64,000 nucleotides of DNA from Bacillota bacterium (GTDB taxonomy: Bacteria; Bacillota; Clostridia; Acetivibrionales; JANLFN01): contig JAEWTV010000102.1 of NCBI GenBank assembly GCA_023397675.1, forward strand, positions 4,557 to 68,556. The letters are read 5' to 3'. Positions 50,085 to 60,077 of the stretch are shown here, piece by piece (position 1 is the first letter of the stretch; each line of letters begins with the position of its first letter). Position numbers and translations under genes: made by a program. Below the pieces are notes generated by a model. That model was not told the DNA's origin. It searched no databases and saw only the letters and a program-made list of their open reading frames with translations.

Positions 50085-50975
50085 TCACACCTTTTTATTG
50101 TATTTTTTATTAAGCTTAAGCAAGTTATAAAACTTTATATATCGCTCGTATCTTTGCGTATCTATCATTGATCTTTCCAAAGCTTCCTTTACAATACAGC
50201 CAGGTTCGCTTATATGGCTGCATCCGGTATATTTACATTTCCCGGTTAGGTTATCAAACTCATGGTAATACAAGGAAAGCTCTTCACATTTAATATCCGG
50301 GAGCTCCATTGTACTAAAACCAGGTGTATCTGCAATGAGGCCGCCTTCTTCCAGGTAAAGCAGTTCAGCATGTCTTGTGGTATGCTTTCCTCTTTCTATC
50401 CTATCGCTTATACTTCCCGTCTCCATAACCATAGTTTTCATTATTTTATTAAGGATTGTGGATTTTCCTACACCTGATTGCCCCGCAAAAACCGTTATGT
50501 TATCCTTTAGCTCTTCCCTTAACTTTTCAAATCCAATGTCCTTAACAGAACTTAACGGAAGACATTTATAATGTGCCTTCCCGTATGCTTCAGAAATTCT
50601 CTGATAGGTACTGTCTTCATCAAGGTCAATCTTGTTGATACAAATAATAGCTTTAATGCCTTGTATTGATGCTGATATAAGCAGCTTATCAAGCAGTTCG
50701 AAATCCGGATTGGGTGATTTTGCCGCAACAACGATCGCCAGCTGTGTAACATTTGCTATGGCAGGGCGTACAAGTTCCGAAGACCTTTCATGGATTTCAT
50801 CTATATTGCCGATAAGTTTTTCTTCATCAACAACAGATATTCTAACCCGGTCACCAGGAAGAGGGGTTATCTTATCCTTCCTGAATACTCCACGGGCTTT
50901 GCATTCATATAACCTATCAGCGGTCTTAATATAATAAAACCCACCAATGCCTTTTAATATAATGCCCTCTGGCAA
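50085..50975 (-). CDS. rsgA: ribosome small subunit-dependent GTPase RsgA
   Basis: 296-residue 30S maturation GTPase. An N-terminal OB fold (about 1-65) is followed by a circularly permuted GTPase: G4 CINKID, G1 GQSGVGKSTIL and G3 DTPGFS. A zinc knuckle CKYTGCSHISEPGC lies near the C-terminus. Start at TTG (50975), fixed by AAGGTGG upstream and by the family N-terminus PEGIILKGIGGFYYI; the reading frame extends further upstream into prkC. 13 bp from the prkC stop. Confidence 0.96.
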   Translation of the reverse strand: MPEGIILKGIGGFYYIKTADRLYECKARGVFRKDKITPLPGDRVRISVVDEEKLIGNIDEIHERSSELVRPAIANVTQLAIVVAAKSPNPDFELLDKLLISASIQGIKAIICINKIDLDEDSTYQRISEAYGKAHYKCLPLSSVKDIGFEKLREELKDNITVFAGQSGVGKSTILNKIMKTMVMETGSISDRIERGKHTTRHAELLYLEEGGLIADTPGFSTMELPDIKCEELSLYYHEFDNLTGKCKYTGCSHISEPGCIVKEALERSMIDTQRYERYIKFYNLLKLNKKYNKKV

Positions 50976-50988
50976 ACTGCCACCTTCC

Positions 50989-52926
50989 TTATGGTAGGAT
51001 GACAGAGTCATCCAATACATCCTTATTATTAATAAATATCTTTACGTTAGTCTTTCCACCGTTAGGAACCGGTATTGATACCCTTACAGGGAAATCAGAT
51101 TTTTTAACAGTTTCATTCTTTAGCACTTCCATAACGTTGGTATCTGAAGGAGTTGCTTCTACTCGTAAGTTCACGGTATCACCCGGATAGTTGCCGGGGT
51201 TATCCAAAGTAATAATTTTAGTTACATTAGTTCTCGCAGTAGCACTACTACTGCTGCTGAAATAAATGTCTACTGGTGTATCCTCATTAACCTCTGTAGT
51301 TGCTTCAGGTTTTTGGTTTGTAATCTTACCCGTAGAATTGCTGCCTTCTGGATATATTTTTCCTATTTTGAGCCCAGCTTCAGCAAGGGCCTTTTTTGCT
51401 TCTGATTCAGTCATGTTTAAGAGATTAGGTACACGTGTTTTCTTTATCTCCGGTCCCTTGCTTACATAAACTATTACAGTGCTTCCCGGCTCGATTTTTT
51501 CTCCTTCTGCAGGATCGGTTCTTGTAACAAAGTCCTTCGCTACATCACTGAATTCATACTGTATGTCATACTTGATATTAGCGTTATCAAGCTTTCTTTC
51601 AGCTTCTCTTATTTCAATCTTTAACAGTGGAGGCATATTAACCTGTTCAGGACCGCTGCTAACAAAGAGTGTTAAAGTACCATACCCGTCCGGTTTTAAT
51701 GTAACTCCTTCTTTTGGATTCTGCCTTATAATTATATCCTTTTCAACAGTCTTACTGCTTTCTGTCTTGACTTCAGGTTTAATTCCGTTCTGTTTAAGTT
51801 CATCCAGCACTTCATTAATATTTCGTCCTTCATAATTCTTTACTGCAAATTCCTTGCTGGTCTTATCAGACGAAAGCTGCGGCTTGACTACCGAATAACC
51901 TACATATACTGAAATAGCAATTACAATTACTGCTGTGATTATTGCAAAAATTACAGTAAGTTTGTCAGCCTTTTTCCTTTCACCATTATTGGGTTTTTCC
52001 TCTTTGATACGGAAATCTTCTTTTCTAACAGGAGGTGGGGTTCCGATAGCCTGTAATCTTCTGGTGGGGCTGCCTTCCATACTTTCTGAAACAACAAAAG
52101 CACCATTGGGTTCCTTTATAACCCTATACAAGTCCTGAAGCATATCGCCTGCAGACTGATACCTTTTTGTCTGGTCCTTCCTAATTGCCTTCAAAATGAT
52201 TTCATTAACTCCGCTTGGTATCTCGGGGTTAATATTAATCGGGCTTTCTGGTTCATCTTGAATATGCTTTATAGCTACAGCTACGGGGGAATCCCCATCA
52301 AAAGGAAGTTTTCCTGTGACAAGCTCATAAAGAGTTATTCCAAGCGAATAAATATCTGATTTTTCATCAATATATCCACCTCTTGCCTGCTCTGGTGAAA
52401 AATAATGGACTGAGCCAATAGTACTTCCAACCATAGTAATAGTAGCAGATGAAACAGCACGTGCTATACCGAAATCGGTAACCTTTACAATGCCATCATT
52501 TGTAAGCATTATATTGTGAGGTTTAATATCACGATGAACTATATGATTTCTGTGCGCGTGCTCAATTGCAGAACAAATCTGTATACTGATATCAATGGCA
52601 TCTCTCCAGTTCAAAACTCCCCTTCTATTAAGGAATTCCTTAAGAGTAATGCCATCTATATATTCCATTACAATATAATGGGTATTTTCTTCATGACCAA
52701 CATCATAAATCGAAACAATATTCGGGTGGGACAGGCTTGCTGCTGCTTGAGCCTCTATTTTGAATCTTCTTACAAACTCATCGTCATTTGTATATTCCTG
52801 CCTTAAAATCTTTATAGCAACAAATCTATTTAGAAAGTGGCACTTGGCTTTATAAACGATAGCCATTCCGCCTCCGCCGATCTTTTCAAGCAGTTCATAT
52901 CTATTTCCAAGCATTTGACCTTCCAA
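50989..52926 (-). CDS. prkC: Ser/Thr protein kinase with PASTA domains
   Basis: 645-residue membrane kinase sensing muropeptides or lipid II. The kinase domain (about 10-270) has GGGGMAIVYKA, the catalytic HRDIKPHNIML and DFG. A transmembrane helix lies at about 330-350, and three PASTA domains (about 365-565) are followed by a C-terminal beta domain. It starts at TTG (52926) with GAGGTG upstream; an ATG at 52914 is possible. Encoded with its phosphatase prpC, 46 bp away. In Bacillus the orthologue triggers spore germination by peptidoglycan fragments. Confidence 0.96.
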   Translation of the reverse strand: MEGQMLGNRYELLEKIGGGGMAIVYKAKCHFLNRFVAIKILRQEYTNDDEFVRRFKIEAQAAASLSHPNIVSIYDVGHEENTHYIVMEYIDGITLKEFLNRRGVLNWRDAIDISIQICSAIEHAHRNHIVHRDIKPHNIMLTNDGIVKVTDFGIARAVSSATITMVGSTIGSVHYFSPEQARGGYIDEKSDIYSLGITLYELVTGKLPFDGDSPVAVAIKHIQDEPESPININPEIPSGVNEIILKAIRKDQTKRYQSAGDMLQDLYRVIKEPNGAFVVSESMEGSPTRRLQAIGTPPPVRKEDFRIKEEKPNNGERKKADKLTVIFAIITAVIVIAISVYVGYSVVKPQLSSDKTSKEFAVKNYEGRNINEVLDELKQNGIKPEVKTESSKTVEKDIIIRQNPKEGVTLKPDGYGTLTLFVSSGPEQVNMPPLLKIEIREAERKLDNANIKYDIQYEFSDVAKDFVTRTDPAEGEKIEPGSTVIVYVSKGPEIKKTRVPNLLNMTESEAKKALAEAGLKIGKIYPEGSNSTGKITNQKPEATTEVNEDTPVDIYFSSSSSATARTNVTKIITLDNPGNYPGDTVNLRVEATPSDTNVMEVLKNETVKKSDFPVRVSIPVPNGGKTNVKIFINNKDVLDDSVILP

Positions 52927-52972
52927 TTATAACACCTCTATTCTACTTATACCTGTTATTAAATGCGAAGAA

Positions 52973-53710
52973 CTAATCAATTTTTATTGCCATTACCGTA
53001 ACATTATCGTCTCCGCCTCTGCTATTAGCAATCTCTACAAGAGTTGAGCATATTTTTTCAGTATCATCATTGTTATTTATAATATCCATAATCTCATTTT
53101 CATTGACCATATTTGTTAACCCGTCAGTACATAACAGAACAACATCATTTTTTCTAATAGTATAGACGTAAGAATCAATTGTAATGTTCTGTTCACAGCC
53201 TATAGCCCGTGTCAATACATTTCGTTTCGGGTGGTTAACAGCTTCTTCTTTTGTAATAGTACCGTTCTTTATTAATTCCTGTATGTATGTATGATCCATT
53301 GTAAGCTTTTCAATTTCATCTTCTCTTATCAGGAAAGCACTGCTGTCTCCTACATGACCGAGGAAGAGCTTATCTTCGTGAATTACTGCTACAATAAGGG
53401 TAGTTCCCATACCATGATTGGATTCCTGCTCGGAAGCATCTGAAAATATTTTTTCATTGGCACTAAGCATTGCAGCAGTGATAGAATCAGGAATGAGTTT
53501 TTCATCCTTGAAGGACTCAGGATAATCAATTATAAATTTACTTACAATATCAACAGCCATTTTACTTGCTACTTCTCCTGAGTTGTGGCCGCCCATACCG
53601 TCAGCAACAACAAAAGACAGCGGTACATCCGGGTACCCTGTTATAATGTTACAGCTATCCTCATTGGTTTCTCTGATAATCCCCCTGTCACTCTTAAAAG
53701 CGAATTTCAC
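52973..53710 (-). CDS. prpC: PP2C-type protein phosphatase, Stp1/PrpC
   Basis: 245 residues; dephosphorylates PrkC and its targets. PP2C metal-site motifs: SDRGIIRETNEDS, VVADGMGGHNSGEVAS, GDSSAFLI, LTRAIG, LLCTDGLTN and GGDDNVTV. It directly precedes prkC and follows rlmN by 16 bp, the standard Firmicutes order. Confidence 0.97.
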   Translation of the reverse strand: MKFAFKSDRGIIRETNEDSCNIITGYPDVPLSFVVADGMGGHNSGEVASKMAVDIVSKFIIDYPESFKDEKLIPDSITAAMLSANEKIFSDASEQESNHGMGTTLIVAVIHEDKLFLGHVGDSSAFLIREDEIEKLTMDHTYIQELIKNGTITKEEAVNHPKRNVLTRAIGCEQNITIDSYVYTIRKNDVVLLCTDGLTNMVNENEIMDIINNNDDTEKICSTLVEIANSRGGDDNVTVMAIKID

Positions 53711-53726
53711 CTTACCACTCCCAATT

Positions 53727-54797
53727 TTATGTCATATCTGTCTGATTAATACTGTCTGTCATTTTTTCGCTGATTATGTTTCTGCGCAATTGACCGCATG
53801 CAGCATTAATATCGCTTCCCAGTTCCCTTCTTACCGTGGTTTCAATGCCATTACGTTCAAGAATACTCTTAAACTTCTCTATAACATTCCTTGAACTCTT
53901 ATGATAACTTGTACCTTCCACATTATTTACCGGTATAAGGTTAACATGGCAAAGCATGCCCTTTAATTTGTGAGCAAGCGTGACGGCATCCTCAGCGGAA
54001 TCGTTAACACCGCTTACCATCGCATATTCAAAAGTAATTCTCCTTTTAGTAACCTCTGTATATATCTTACATGCTTCAATTATTTTGTCAATACGGTACT
54101 TCCCATTAATGGGCATCATCTGAAGCCGCTTCTCGTCTGTAGGTGCATGAAGCGAAATAGACAGCGTCACAGGCATGTTTTCCTTTGAAAACCTTAGGAT
54201 TTCCGGCACAAGTCCACATGTAGAAACTGATATATGCCTCATGCCTATATTTAAACCTTCTGGATGATTTACAAGATGTAAAAACTTAACTATGTTATCG
54301 TAATTATCAAAGGGCTCACCTATACCCATTATAACAATATTGCTTATTTTTTGTCCTGCATCATTCTGGATAGAAATTATCTCATCAAGCATTTCTCCTG
54401 CTGTCAAATTCCGTACAAAGCCTATCCCAGTAGAAGCACAGAATTTACAGCCCATTTTACACCCAACCTGTGACGAAATACATGCGCTGTAGCCATGTAC
54501 ATACTTCATAAGAACACTTTCTACGATATTTCCATCCTTTAACGCAAATATGTATTTTGCAGTTTCATCTATTTTAGAAACAAGTTTCTGTTCTATACCA
54601 AGCTTTCCGATATAAAACTTTTCATTAAGAGCCGTTCTCAGGGACTTGGATAGATTGGTCATCTGTTCAATATCCTTTATCCCCTTATGTATCCATTGGA
54701 ATACCTGTTTAGCCCTGAACTTTTCAAGACCTAACTCTGTAAATTTCTCCTGCAGCTCATCTATGGTGAGATCCAGAAGGTCTATCTTTCCTTCCAT
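53727..54797 (-). CDS. rlmN: 23S rRNA/tRNA m2A methyltransferase RlmN (radical SAM)
   Basis: 356 residues; methylates C2 of A2503 in 23S rRNA and A37 in tRNAs. The radical-SAM cluster motif is CKMGCKFCAS; the methyl-carrying cysteine near the C-terminus lies in NAACGQLR, and the other catalytic cysteine in the CISSQVGCKMGC region. The start at 54797 overlaps the rsmB stop in TGATG, giving coupled translation; a GTG immediately upstream is less likely. Confidence 0.97.
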   Translation of the reverse strand: MEGKIDLLDLTIDELQEKFTELGLEKFRAKQVFQWIHKGIKDIEQMTNLSKSLRTALNEKFYIGKLGIEQKLVSKIDETAKYIFALKDGNIVESVLMKYVHGYSACISSQVGCKMGCKFCASTGIGFVRNLTAGEMLDEIISIQNDAGQKISNIVIMGIGEPFDNYDNIVKFLHLVNHPEGLNIGMRHISVSTCGLVPEILRFSKENMPVTLSISLHAPTDEKRLQMMPINGKYRIDKIIEACKIYTEVTKRRITFEYAMVSGVNDSAEDAVTLAHKLKGMLCHVNLIPVNNVEGTSYHKSSRNVIEKFKSILERNGIETTVRRELGSDINAACGQLRRNIISEKMTDSINQTDMT

Positions 54798-56152
54798 CAC
54801 AATAATCTCCTCATCTTTGCTATGAAAAATCCATCTATTCCATCTATGTTCGGATAAAGCTGAAGCATACCCTTTTCGTTGTCAGTCTTGCGTAACCTGG
54901 CAGGCAGTATATCTGAAATGTCATCCATTACAAAATCCTTATGGCTTTCAAGAAAACATTTTACCATTCCTGAATTTTCATCTTCCTCAATGGTACAGGT
55001 ACTGTACAATAAGGTTCCTCCGGGTTTAACATAGCTTGAAGAAGTATCAAGTATTTTTTTCTGAAGGCTAAGAATTTCCTTTTTATCGCCTTCCGCCCTT
55101 GACCATTTTATGTCAGGCTTCTTGCTTATTATTCCAAAACCCGTACAAGGGACATCTGCCAACACCCTATCCGCCTTACCAGTATAATTATCGTCAAGCA
55201 TTGTTGCATCATACATTTCCGCTTTAACAATATTAGTTCCAAGTCTTTTAGCGGCTTCCTCAATAAGTTTTATTTTATGCTCATGCACATCTCTTGCAAT
55301 AACAGTACCATTATCCTTCATAAGCTGGGCGAGATGTGTTGCTTTCCCTCCAGGAGCGCTGCATACATCTATAATTCGTTCACCGGGCTTTGGATCAAGT
55401 ATTATACCGGCAAGCATGGAGCTTTCTCCCTGAACCTGAAGCATTCCGTTTTTAAAGGCTTCAAGTCCTGCAATATTTGAGGAACCCTTTATAATTAGCG
55501 CTTCATCAGAATACAAACCAGGTTTTATATCAAGTCCGCTATTTTTCAATTGTTCAACCAATTGGTCTTTTGTTGTCTTTAGCGTATTTACGCGGACAGT
55601 AAGCTCAGGAATCTTATTATTACTTTCAAGAAGGGCTTCTGTAAATTCTTTTCCAAACCTGGATAGCCATTCTTTTACCATCCATTCAGGGTGTGAATAC
55701 CTGACAGAAAGGTAGCGGACAGTATCTTTTTGACTATCCGGATATTTAATGCTATCCCTGTTTCTGGAAAGACTTCTTAAAACACCATTTACGAACCTGC
55801 TGGAAGCCTGATGACCATATTTTTTAGAAAGGTTAACACTCTCGTTGCATGCAGCCGAATCGGGAACCTTGTCCATGAACATTATCTGATAAGCCCCAAG
55901 TCTTAATATATTCAGAACCCATGGTGAGATTTTCTTAAGTTTTATGCTTGAAAATTGCTCAATAAACCAATCAAGCGTCAGCTTGTACTTTGTAACACCA
56001 TATACAATCTCGGTGATAAAAGCCCTGTCAACACCCTTCAGGTCCGCAGATGCCATATGTTTATTCAGTGCAATATTTGAATAAGCACCTTTTTCATTAA
56101 TATCATAAATTATTTTAAGGGCCGTTTCCCTTGGTATATCCAAACCCATCAT
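54797..56152 (-). CDS. rsmB: 16S rRNA (cytosine-967-C5)-methyltransferase
   Basis: 451 residues: N-terminal NusB-like RNA-binding domain (about 1-140) and C-terminal Rossmann methyltransferase with DVCSAPGGKATHLAQLM. The motif IV/VI cysteines lie in DVPCTGFGI and YSTCTIEEDEN. AAAGGA precedes the tandem ATGATG start. It overlaps rlmN by one base. Confidence 0.97.
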   Translation of the reverse strand: MMGLDIPRETALKIIYDINEKGAYSNIALNKHMASADLKGVDRAFITEIVYGVTKYKLTLDWFIEQFSSIKLKKISPWVLNILRLGAYQIMFMDKVPDSAACNESVNLSKKYGHQASSRFVNGVLRSLSRNRDSIKYPDSQKDTVRYLSVRYSHPEWMVKEWLSRFGKEFTEALLESNNKIPELTVRVNTLKTTKDQLVEQLKNSGLDIKPGLYSDEALIIKGSSNIAGLEAFKNGMLQVQGESSMLAGIILDPKPGERIIDVCSAPGGKATHLAQLMKDNGTVIARDVHEHKIKLIEEAAKRLGTNIVKAEMYDATMLDDNYTGKADRVLADVPCTGFGIISKKPDIKWSRAEGDKKEILSLQKKILDTSSSYVKPGGTLLYSTCTIEEDENSGMVKCFLESHKDFVMDDISDILPARLRKTDNEKGMLQLYPNIDGIDGFFIAKMRRLL

Positions 56153-56236
56153 TTATTTTCCTTTTAAATTTTATATAACAAACATTATACCATTTATAAT
56201 AAGCATTATTCCAAAATTTATATTAAGTTAAGAATA

Positions 56237-56857
56237 TTATTCGTCGGATTTTTCTGCTTTCATAAGGAACAACGAATATTTAACCTCAGTACAGTCAATT
56301 ACTTTTGTATCACTGAAGAAAACTTCATATGTAACTCCCCTAAAACCTATCTTTTCTAATAATTCTTTCAGTTCATCCTGTTCAAAACCATTATGGCCGT
56401 CAAAATCCTGTTCAGATTTATGAAAAACACCATCATCTTTTGATAATTCTACGATACATAATTGTCCATTATTTTTTAAGAGTGTATGTAGATTTATAAG
56501 AGTTGTTTCTGTGTCTTTTATATGATGTAATGCCATTGAAGTATAGATTACGTCATATTTTTCAGTTAATTCTACTTGTTTATTGATATCTATTTGCACA
56601 GCCTTCATATTCTTAATACTGTGTTTGCTAATTTTTTCATTAACTACATCTATCATACCCTTCGCAGTATCAACGAGGGTGATGCTTTCAAACTTTTCGA
56701 AAAGGTTAAAACTTACTAAACCCGTACCGCATCCAAATTCCAAAGCTGTAAAATGTTCTGCAATATTAATTGTTTCTTGTATCTTTTCTGCAATTATCTT
56801 TGCTCTCTTTACTCTTTCGTTGGTATCCCATTTAAATGCTTCAACACTAAAATCCAT
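56237..56857 (-). CDS. class I SAM-dependent methyltransferase
   Basis: 206 residues: motif I ALEFGCGTGLVSFNLF, then ITLVDTAKGMIDVV and YDVIYTSMALHHIKDT, the small-molecule methyltransferase type. The start at 56857 has GAGGG close upstream. It sits between YugP and RsmB in an otherwise conserved cluster, so it may be a lineage-specific insertion. Substrate unknown. Confidence 0.88.
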   Translation of the reverse strand: MDFSVEAFKWDTNERVKRAKIIAEKIQETINIAEHFTALEFGCGTGLVSFNLFEKFESITLVDTAKGMIDVVNEKISKHSIKNMKAVQIDINKQVELTEKYDVIYTSMALHHIKDTETTLINLHTLLKNNGQLCIVELSKDDGVFHKSEQDFDGHNGFEQDELKELLEKIGFRGVTYEVFFSDTKVIDCTEVKYSLFLMKAEKSDE

Positions 56858-57012
56858 ATTTCCCTCATAAGAATAAAAAATAGAGACTAACATAGTCCAC
56901 TATAATTGTAACAAATTAAAATATTTTTGTCCCATTTACACCATACAATTCCTTAACTATCCCTTAAACAACGTTTAACTGTAAATTGTACATTGTAAAC
57001 TGTACACTTGAT

Positions 57013-57717
57013 TTAGCTTCTCCTTCTTCCATTAGCCAAAAGTATAAGCCTCAGAAGACTAGCTATTGCTACTGCGGCAGAAGCTACATAAGTCATGGCT
57101 GCGGCACTTAAAACCCTTTTAGCAGGCTCTATTTCGTCCGTTGACAGCATTCCGCCTGTTTCGAGTGCACTTACAGCTCTACTGCTTGCATTGAATTCAA
57201 CTGGTAATGTTATAAGATAGAATACAACTGCAACTGCAAAGAGAATTATACCTAGTTCAATAAGTAGTCCGAAATTAAATATAAGCCCGAAAATAGCCAT
57301 GTATGGCCCTATGGATGAGCCAACACCTGCTACCGGTACAAGGGTGCTTCTGAGTGCAAGAGGTGCATAGCCTTCCTTATGCTGCAAAGCGTGTCCTGTT
57401 TCGTGTGCAGCTATTCCTATAGATGCAACCGAAGCACTTGAATAAACCGGTTCTGAAAGCTTTACCACCCTTTTGCGTGGGTCATAATGGTCTGTCAGCT
57501 GCCCTGCCACACGTTCAACAGATATGTCATAAAGCCCGTTTGAATCGAGTATTGCTCTCGCCATTTGTGCTCCCGTAATGCTTCTTCTATTGGAAATTTG
57601 TCTATATTTATTAAATACACTTTTAACTCTGAACTGCGCATAAAGTGCAAACACAAACGTTGGAAGTACAAGAATTATATAAAAAGGATCAATACCATAA
57701 TAATAACGTCCGAACAC
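57013..57717 (-). CDS. YugP-family membrane zinc metallopeptidase
   Basis: 234 residues. An N-terminal helix (about 9-27) is followed by the zinc motif IAAHETGHALQH near residue 105, then three C-terminal hydrophobic segments. Neutral zinc metallopeptidase_2 family; usual neighbours in clostridia are fmt and rsmB, as here. Substrate unknown. Confidence 0.93.
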   Translation of the reverse strand: MFGRYYYGIDPFYIILVLPTFVFALYAQFRVKSVFNKYRQISNRRSITGAQMARAILDSNGLYDISVERVAGQLTDHYDPRKRVVKLSEPVYSSASVASIGIAAHETGHALQHKEGYAPLALRSTLVPVAGVGSSIGPYMAIFGLIFNFGLLIELGIILFAVAVVFYLITLPVEFNASSRAVSALETGGMLSTDEIEPAKRVLSAAAMTYVASAAVAIASLLRLILLANGRRRS

Positions 57718-57854
57718 AGCAGCACCTCCATAATGTAAAAGATTAAATAATGTTTAAAATCAATATTTATATTATTGTCTGCCCTGTCAAAATGATGAGT
57801 TTTGAAGGCATGTATATATTTCTACATTATTAAGGCTTTCTCAATTGATTAACA

Positions 57855-57883
57855 AAAAAACGCATTTCATGAATGCGTTTTTT
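57855..57883 (-). terminator. terminator downstream of the 229-residue gene (bidirectional form)
   Basis: AAAAAACGCATT (57855-57866) pairs perfectly with AATGCGTTTTTT (57872-57883) around TCATG. It lies 13 bp past the stop at 57897 on the minus strand and separates it from yugP. Confidence 0.92.
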
Positions 57884-57896
57884 AAACAGTATCAGA

Positions 57897-58586
57897 TTAT
57901 ACCTTATCAGTTACACAGTACTTCTTTATATCAACTGCTTCAACATATTCATTCTTGATTTCTGACAGCTTTTTAAAATGTTCTGTCCTGCAATGTGACT
58001 GCTGTGCCTTAATATTGGTCCAAGATTCAATAAGTAATACGCTATTATTGTCATCAGTCGGATAAAAATATTGATAGCACAGATTGCCCGGTTCCTGCCT
58101 GGAAGCAGTCATAATACCTGATTCTTTTACTCTGCGAATGAATTCGTCTCTTTTTCCTTCTTTTACTTTATATATGACATGCATAAGTAATTCCGTATGT
58201 AACGCCTTAACCGCATCCTCATACGAAGATGTCCTGCTTACACCAAAGTATTTTCCAAATTCCTTGGTCCACATATCCATTTCTTCTTCTATATCATTTG
58301 CCTCATTCATAATAAATACCACATAACTGCAATCTGTCTTTGCCATTTCTGGAAGCAATACTGAAAATCCCCACTCAGTATCTTCGCTTGTATCTTCAAA
58401 ACCATTTCTTGCATCTACTATTAAATTGCTATTTGGAAATTTTCTGAGCAACTCCAATGCAAAAGTTGCTGGTTTTCTGTAATCCTCAAAACAGCAAAAT
58501 TTCTTCCATTGAAGGAATATTACATTGTCTTCTTCAATATACCTGACATTGCAGAATTCCGAATTAAATTCCAGTATGTTGTCCAT
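57897..58586 (-). CDS. two-domain protein: STAS-like N-terminus plus ABM monooxygenase-like C-terminus
   Basis: 229 residues. Residues ~1-125 resemble a STAS/SpoIIAA-like fold (NVIFLQWKKFCCFEDYRKPATFALELLRKFPNSNLIVDARNGF). Residues ~133-215 form an antibiotic-biosynthesis-monooxygenase domain (MHVIYKVKEGKRDEFIRRVKESGI, then EPGNLCYQYFYP and IESWTNIKAQQSHCRTEHF). The fusion is uncommon in my experience, and a biochemical role is not assigned. It sits 20 bp downstream of fmt on the same strand, inside the conserved core cluster. Confidence 0.7.
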   Translation of the reverse strand: MDNILEFNSEFCNVRYIEEDNVIFLQWKKFCCFEDYRKPATFALELLRKFPNSNLIVDARNGFEDTSEDTEWGFSVLLPEMAKTDCSYVVFIMNEANDIEEEMDMWTKEFGKYFGVSRTSSYEDAVKALHTELLMHVIYKVKEGKRDEFIRRVKESGIMTASRQEPGNLCYQYFYPTDDNNSVLLIESWTNIKAQQSHCRTEHFKKLSEIKNEYVEAVDIKKYCVTDKV

Positions 58587-58606
58587 TTTAACCGCCTGTA
58601 AAGCTA

Positions 58607-59536
58607 CTATCCCAGAAGCTCTCCTTTTTCTATAGAATGTCCCGCTAAATATTGTTCAACCTTCAGTCTTTTTCCTGAATCAAACTGGATTTCCTTTAGC
58701 ATTATATTACCTTTGCCAGTACCAACCAGTATTCCTTCCTTTTTAACTTCAAGAATCTCCCCAGGCTTTGAAGTTTTTTCAACGTCTGTGTGTTCGGTCT
58801 TCCACACTCTTATTCTTTCACCTTTGTAGAAGGTATAAGCCCCAGGCCACGGGTCTATGCCTCTCACAAGGTTGTGTATCTCTTCCATGGTCTTAGTCCA
58901 TTCAATGAGACCTGTTTCTTTGCTTATCATTGTTACATAAGATGCCTGTTCAGCTGGCTGAGGAGTTCTAACCAATGTGCCTTTCTCAAGCTCCTTAAGT
59001 GTTTCAAGCAATACCTCGGCACCTATTATAGATAACTTATCATGAAGTTCACCGGCGGTTTCATTTGGGCCTATTTCAACTTCCCTTTTTAAAAGCATAT
59101 CACCAGTATCCATGCCTATATCGGTATACATGGTTGTTATGCCGGTAATCTTGTCACCATTTATTACAGACCATTGTATAGGTGCTGCACCCCTATATTT
59201 TGGCAGAAGCGAACCATGAACGTTTATACAGCCAAATGGCGGTATATCAAGGACCTCCTGAGGCAATATCCTGCCGTAAGCAACTGTAACAAGAAGGTCA
59301 GGTGCAATTCCCCTTAACTCCTGCGCGAAAGCTCCAGTTTTGACCTTCTCCGGCTGAAGAACCGCTATATTGTTATTTAAGGCGTATTCCTTTACAGGAG
59401 GCGGAGTAAGCTTATTACCACGGCCTTTTGGCTTATCAGGCTGAGTTACAACTGCCTCTACTTCATAACCGTTTTTTACAAGTATATCAAGACTGGGAAC
59501 AGCAAAATCAGGTGTTCCCATAAATACAATTTTCAT
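58607..59536 (-). CDS. fmt: methionyl-tRNA formyltransferase
   Basis: 309 residues; formylates initiator Met-tRNA with 10-formyl-THF. N-terminal MKIVFMGTPDFAVPSLDIL, the catalytic Asn/His/Asp region INVHGSLLPKYRGAAPIQW then DTGDMLLK, and the C-terminal tRNA-binding OB fold. 18 bp after def, the usual operon partner. Confidence 0.98.
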   Translation of the reverse strand: MKIVFMGTPDFAVPSLDILVKNGYEVEAVVTQPDKPKGRGNKLTPPPVKEYALNNNIAVLQPEKVKTGAFAQELRGIAPDLLVTVAYGRILPQEVLDIPPFGCINVHGSLLPKYRGAAPIQWSVINGDKITGITTMYTDIGMDTGDMLLKREVEIGPNETAGELHDKLSIIGAEVLLETLKELEKGTLVRTPQPAEQASYVTMISKETGLIEWTKTMEEIHNLVRGIDPWPGAYTFYKGERIRVWKTEHTDVEKTSKPGEILEVKKEGILVGTGKGNIMLKEIQFDSGKRLKVEQYLAGHSIEKGELLG

Positions 59537-59554
59537 AATTAAACCTCCCGATTA

Positions 59555-60016
59555 TTAAAGGTCTTTTTCATCGATATATTTTATAACAATATCTTTAAAC
59601 AGCTTACCGTCAAGGTGATCAATTTCGTGGCAAAGGCAAACAGCTAAAAGCTTTTCACCTTCAACTACGACCCTTTCCCCATTAGGGTTAAGTGCTTCTA
59701 CAATTACCTTTGCAGGCCTTTTAGTTTCACCATAAATCCCAGGAACACTCAGGCAGCCTTCAACATAATTCTGCTCACCAGTCTCACTTATAATTCTTGG
59801 ATTGATCAGTCCAAGCAAACCTTCTCCGGTATCAATAACCACTATCCTTTTAAGAACTCCCACCTGAGGTGCCGCAAGCCCGACTCCGTTAGAATCATAC
59901 ATTGTTTCAGCCATGTCTTTTATCAAAGTCTTGATTTTGGAATCAATTACGTCAACTTCCTTGCATTTTTTCCTAAGAATTTCGTCTCCGTCTTTCCTTA
60001 TATTTCTGATAGCCAT
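59555..60016 (-). CDS. def: peptide deformylase
   Basis: 153 residues; removes the formyl group from nascent proteins. The three motifs are GVGLAAPQVG, EGCLSVPG (metal Cys) and HEIDHLDG (metal His and catalytic Glu). The ATG at 60016 follows GGAGG; a TTG at 60028 would overlap that site. Lies between priA and fmt. Confidence 0.98.
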   Translation of the reverse strand: MAIRNIRKDGDEILRKKCKEVDVIDSKIKTLIKDMAETMYDSNGVGLAAPQVGVLKRIVVIDTGEGLLGLINPRIISETGEQNYVEGCLSVPGIYGETKRPAKVIVEALNPNGERVVVEGEKLLAVCLCHEIDHLDGKLFKDIVIKYIDEKDL

Positions 60017-60077
60017 TTCTACCTCCAAGAATATATATTAATGGGAAATTGTTAACTTATGGTTTGCCAAGTCAAAA

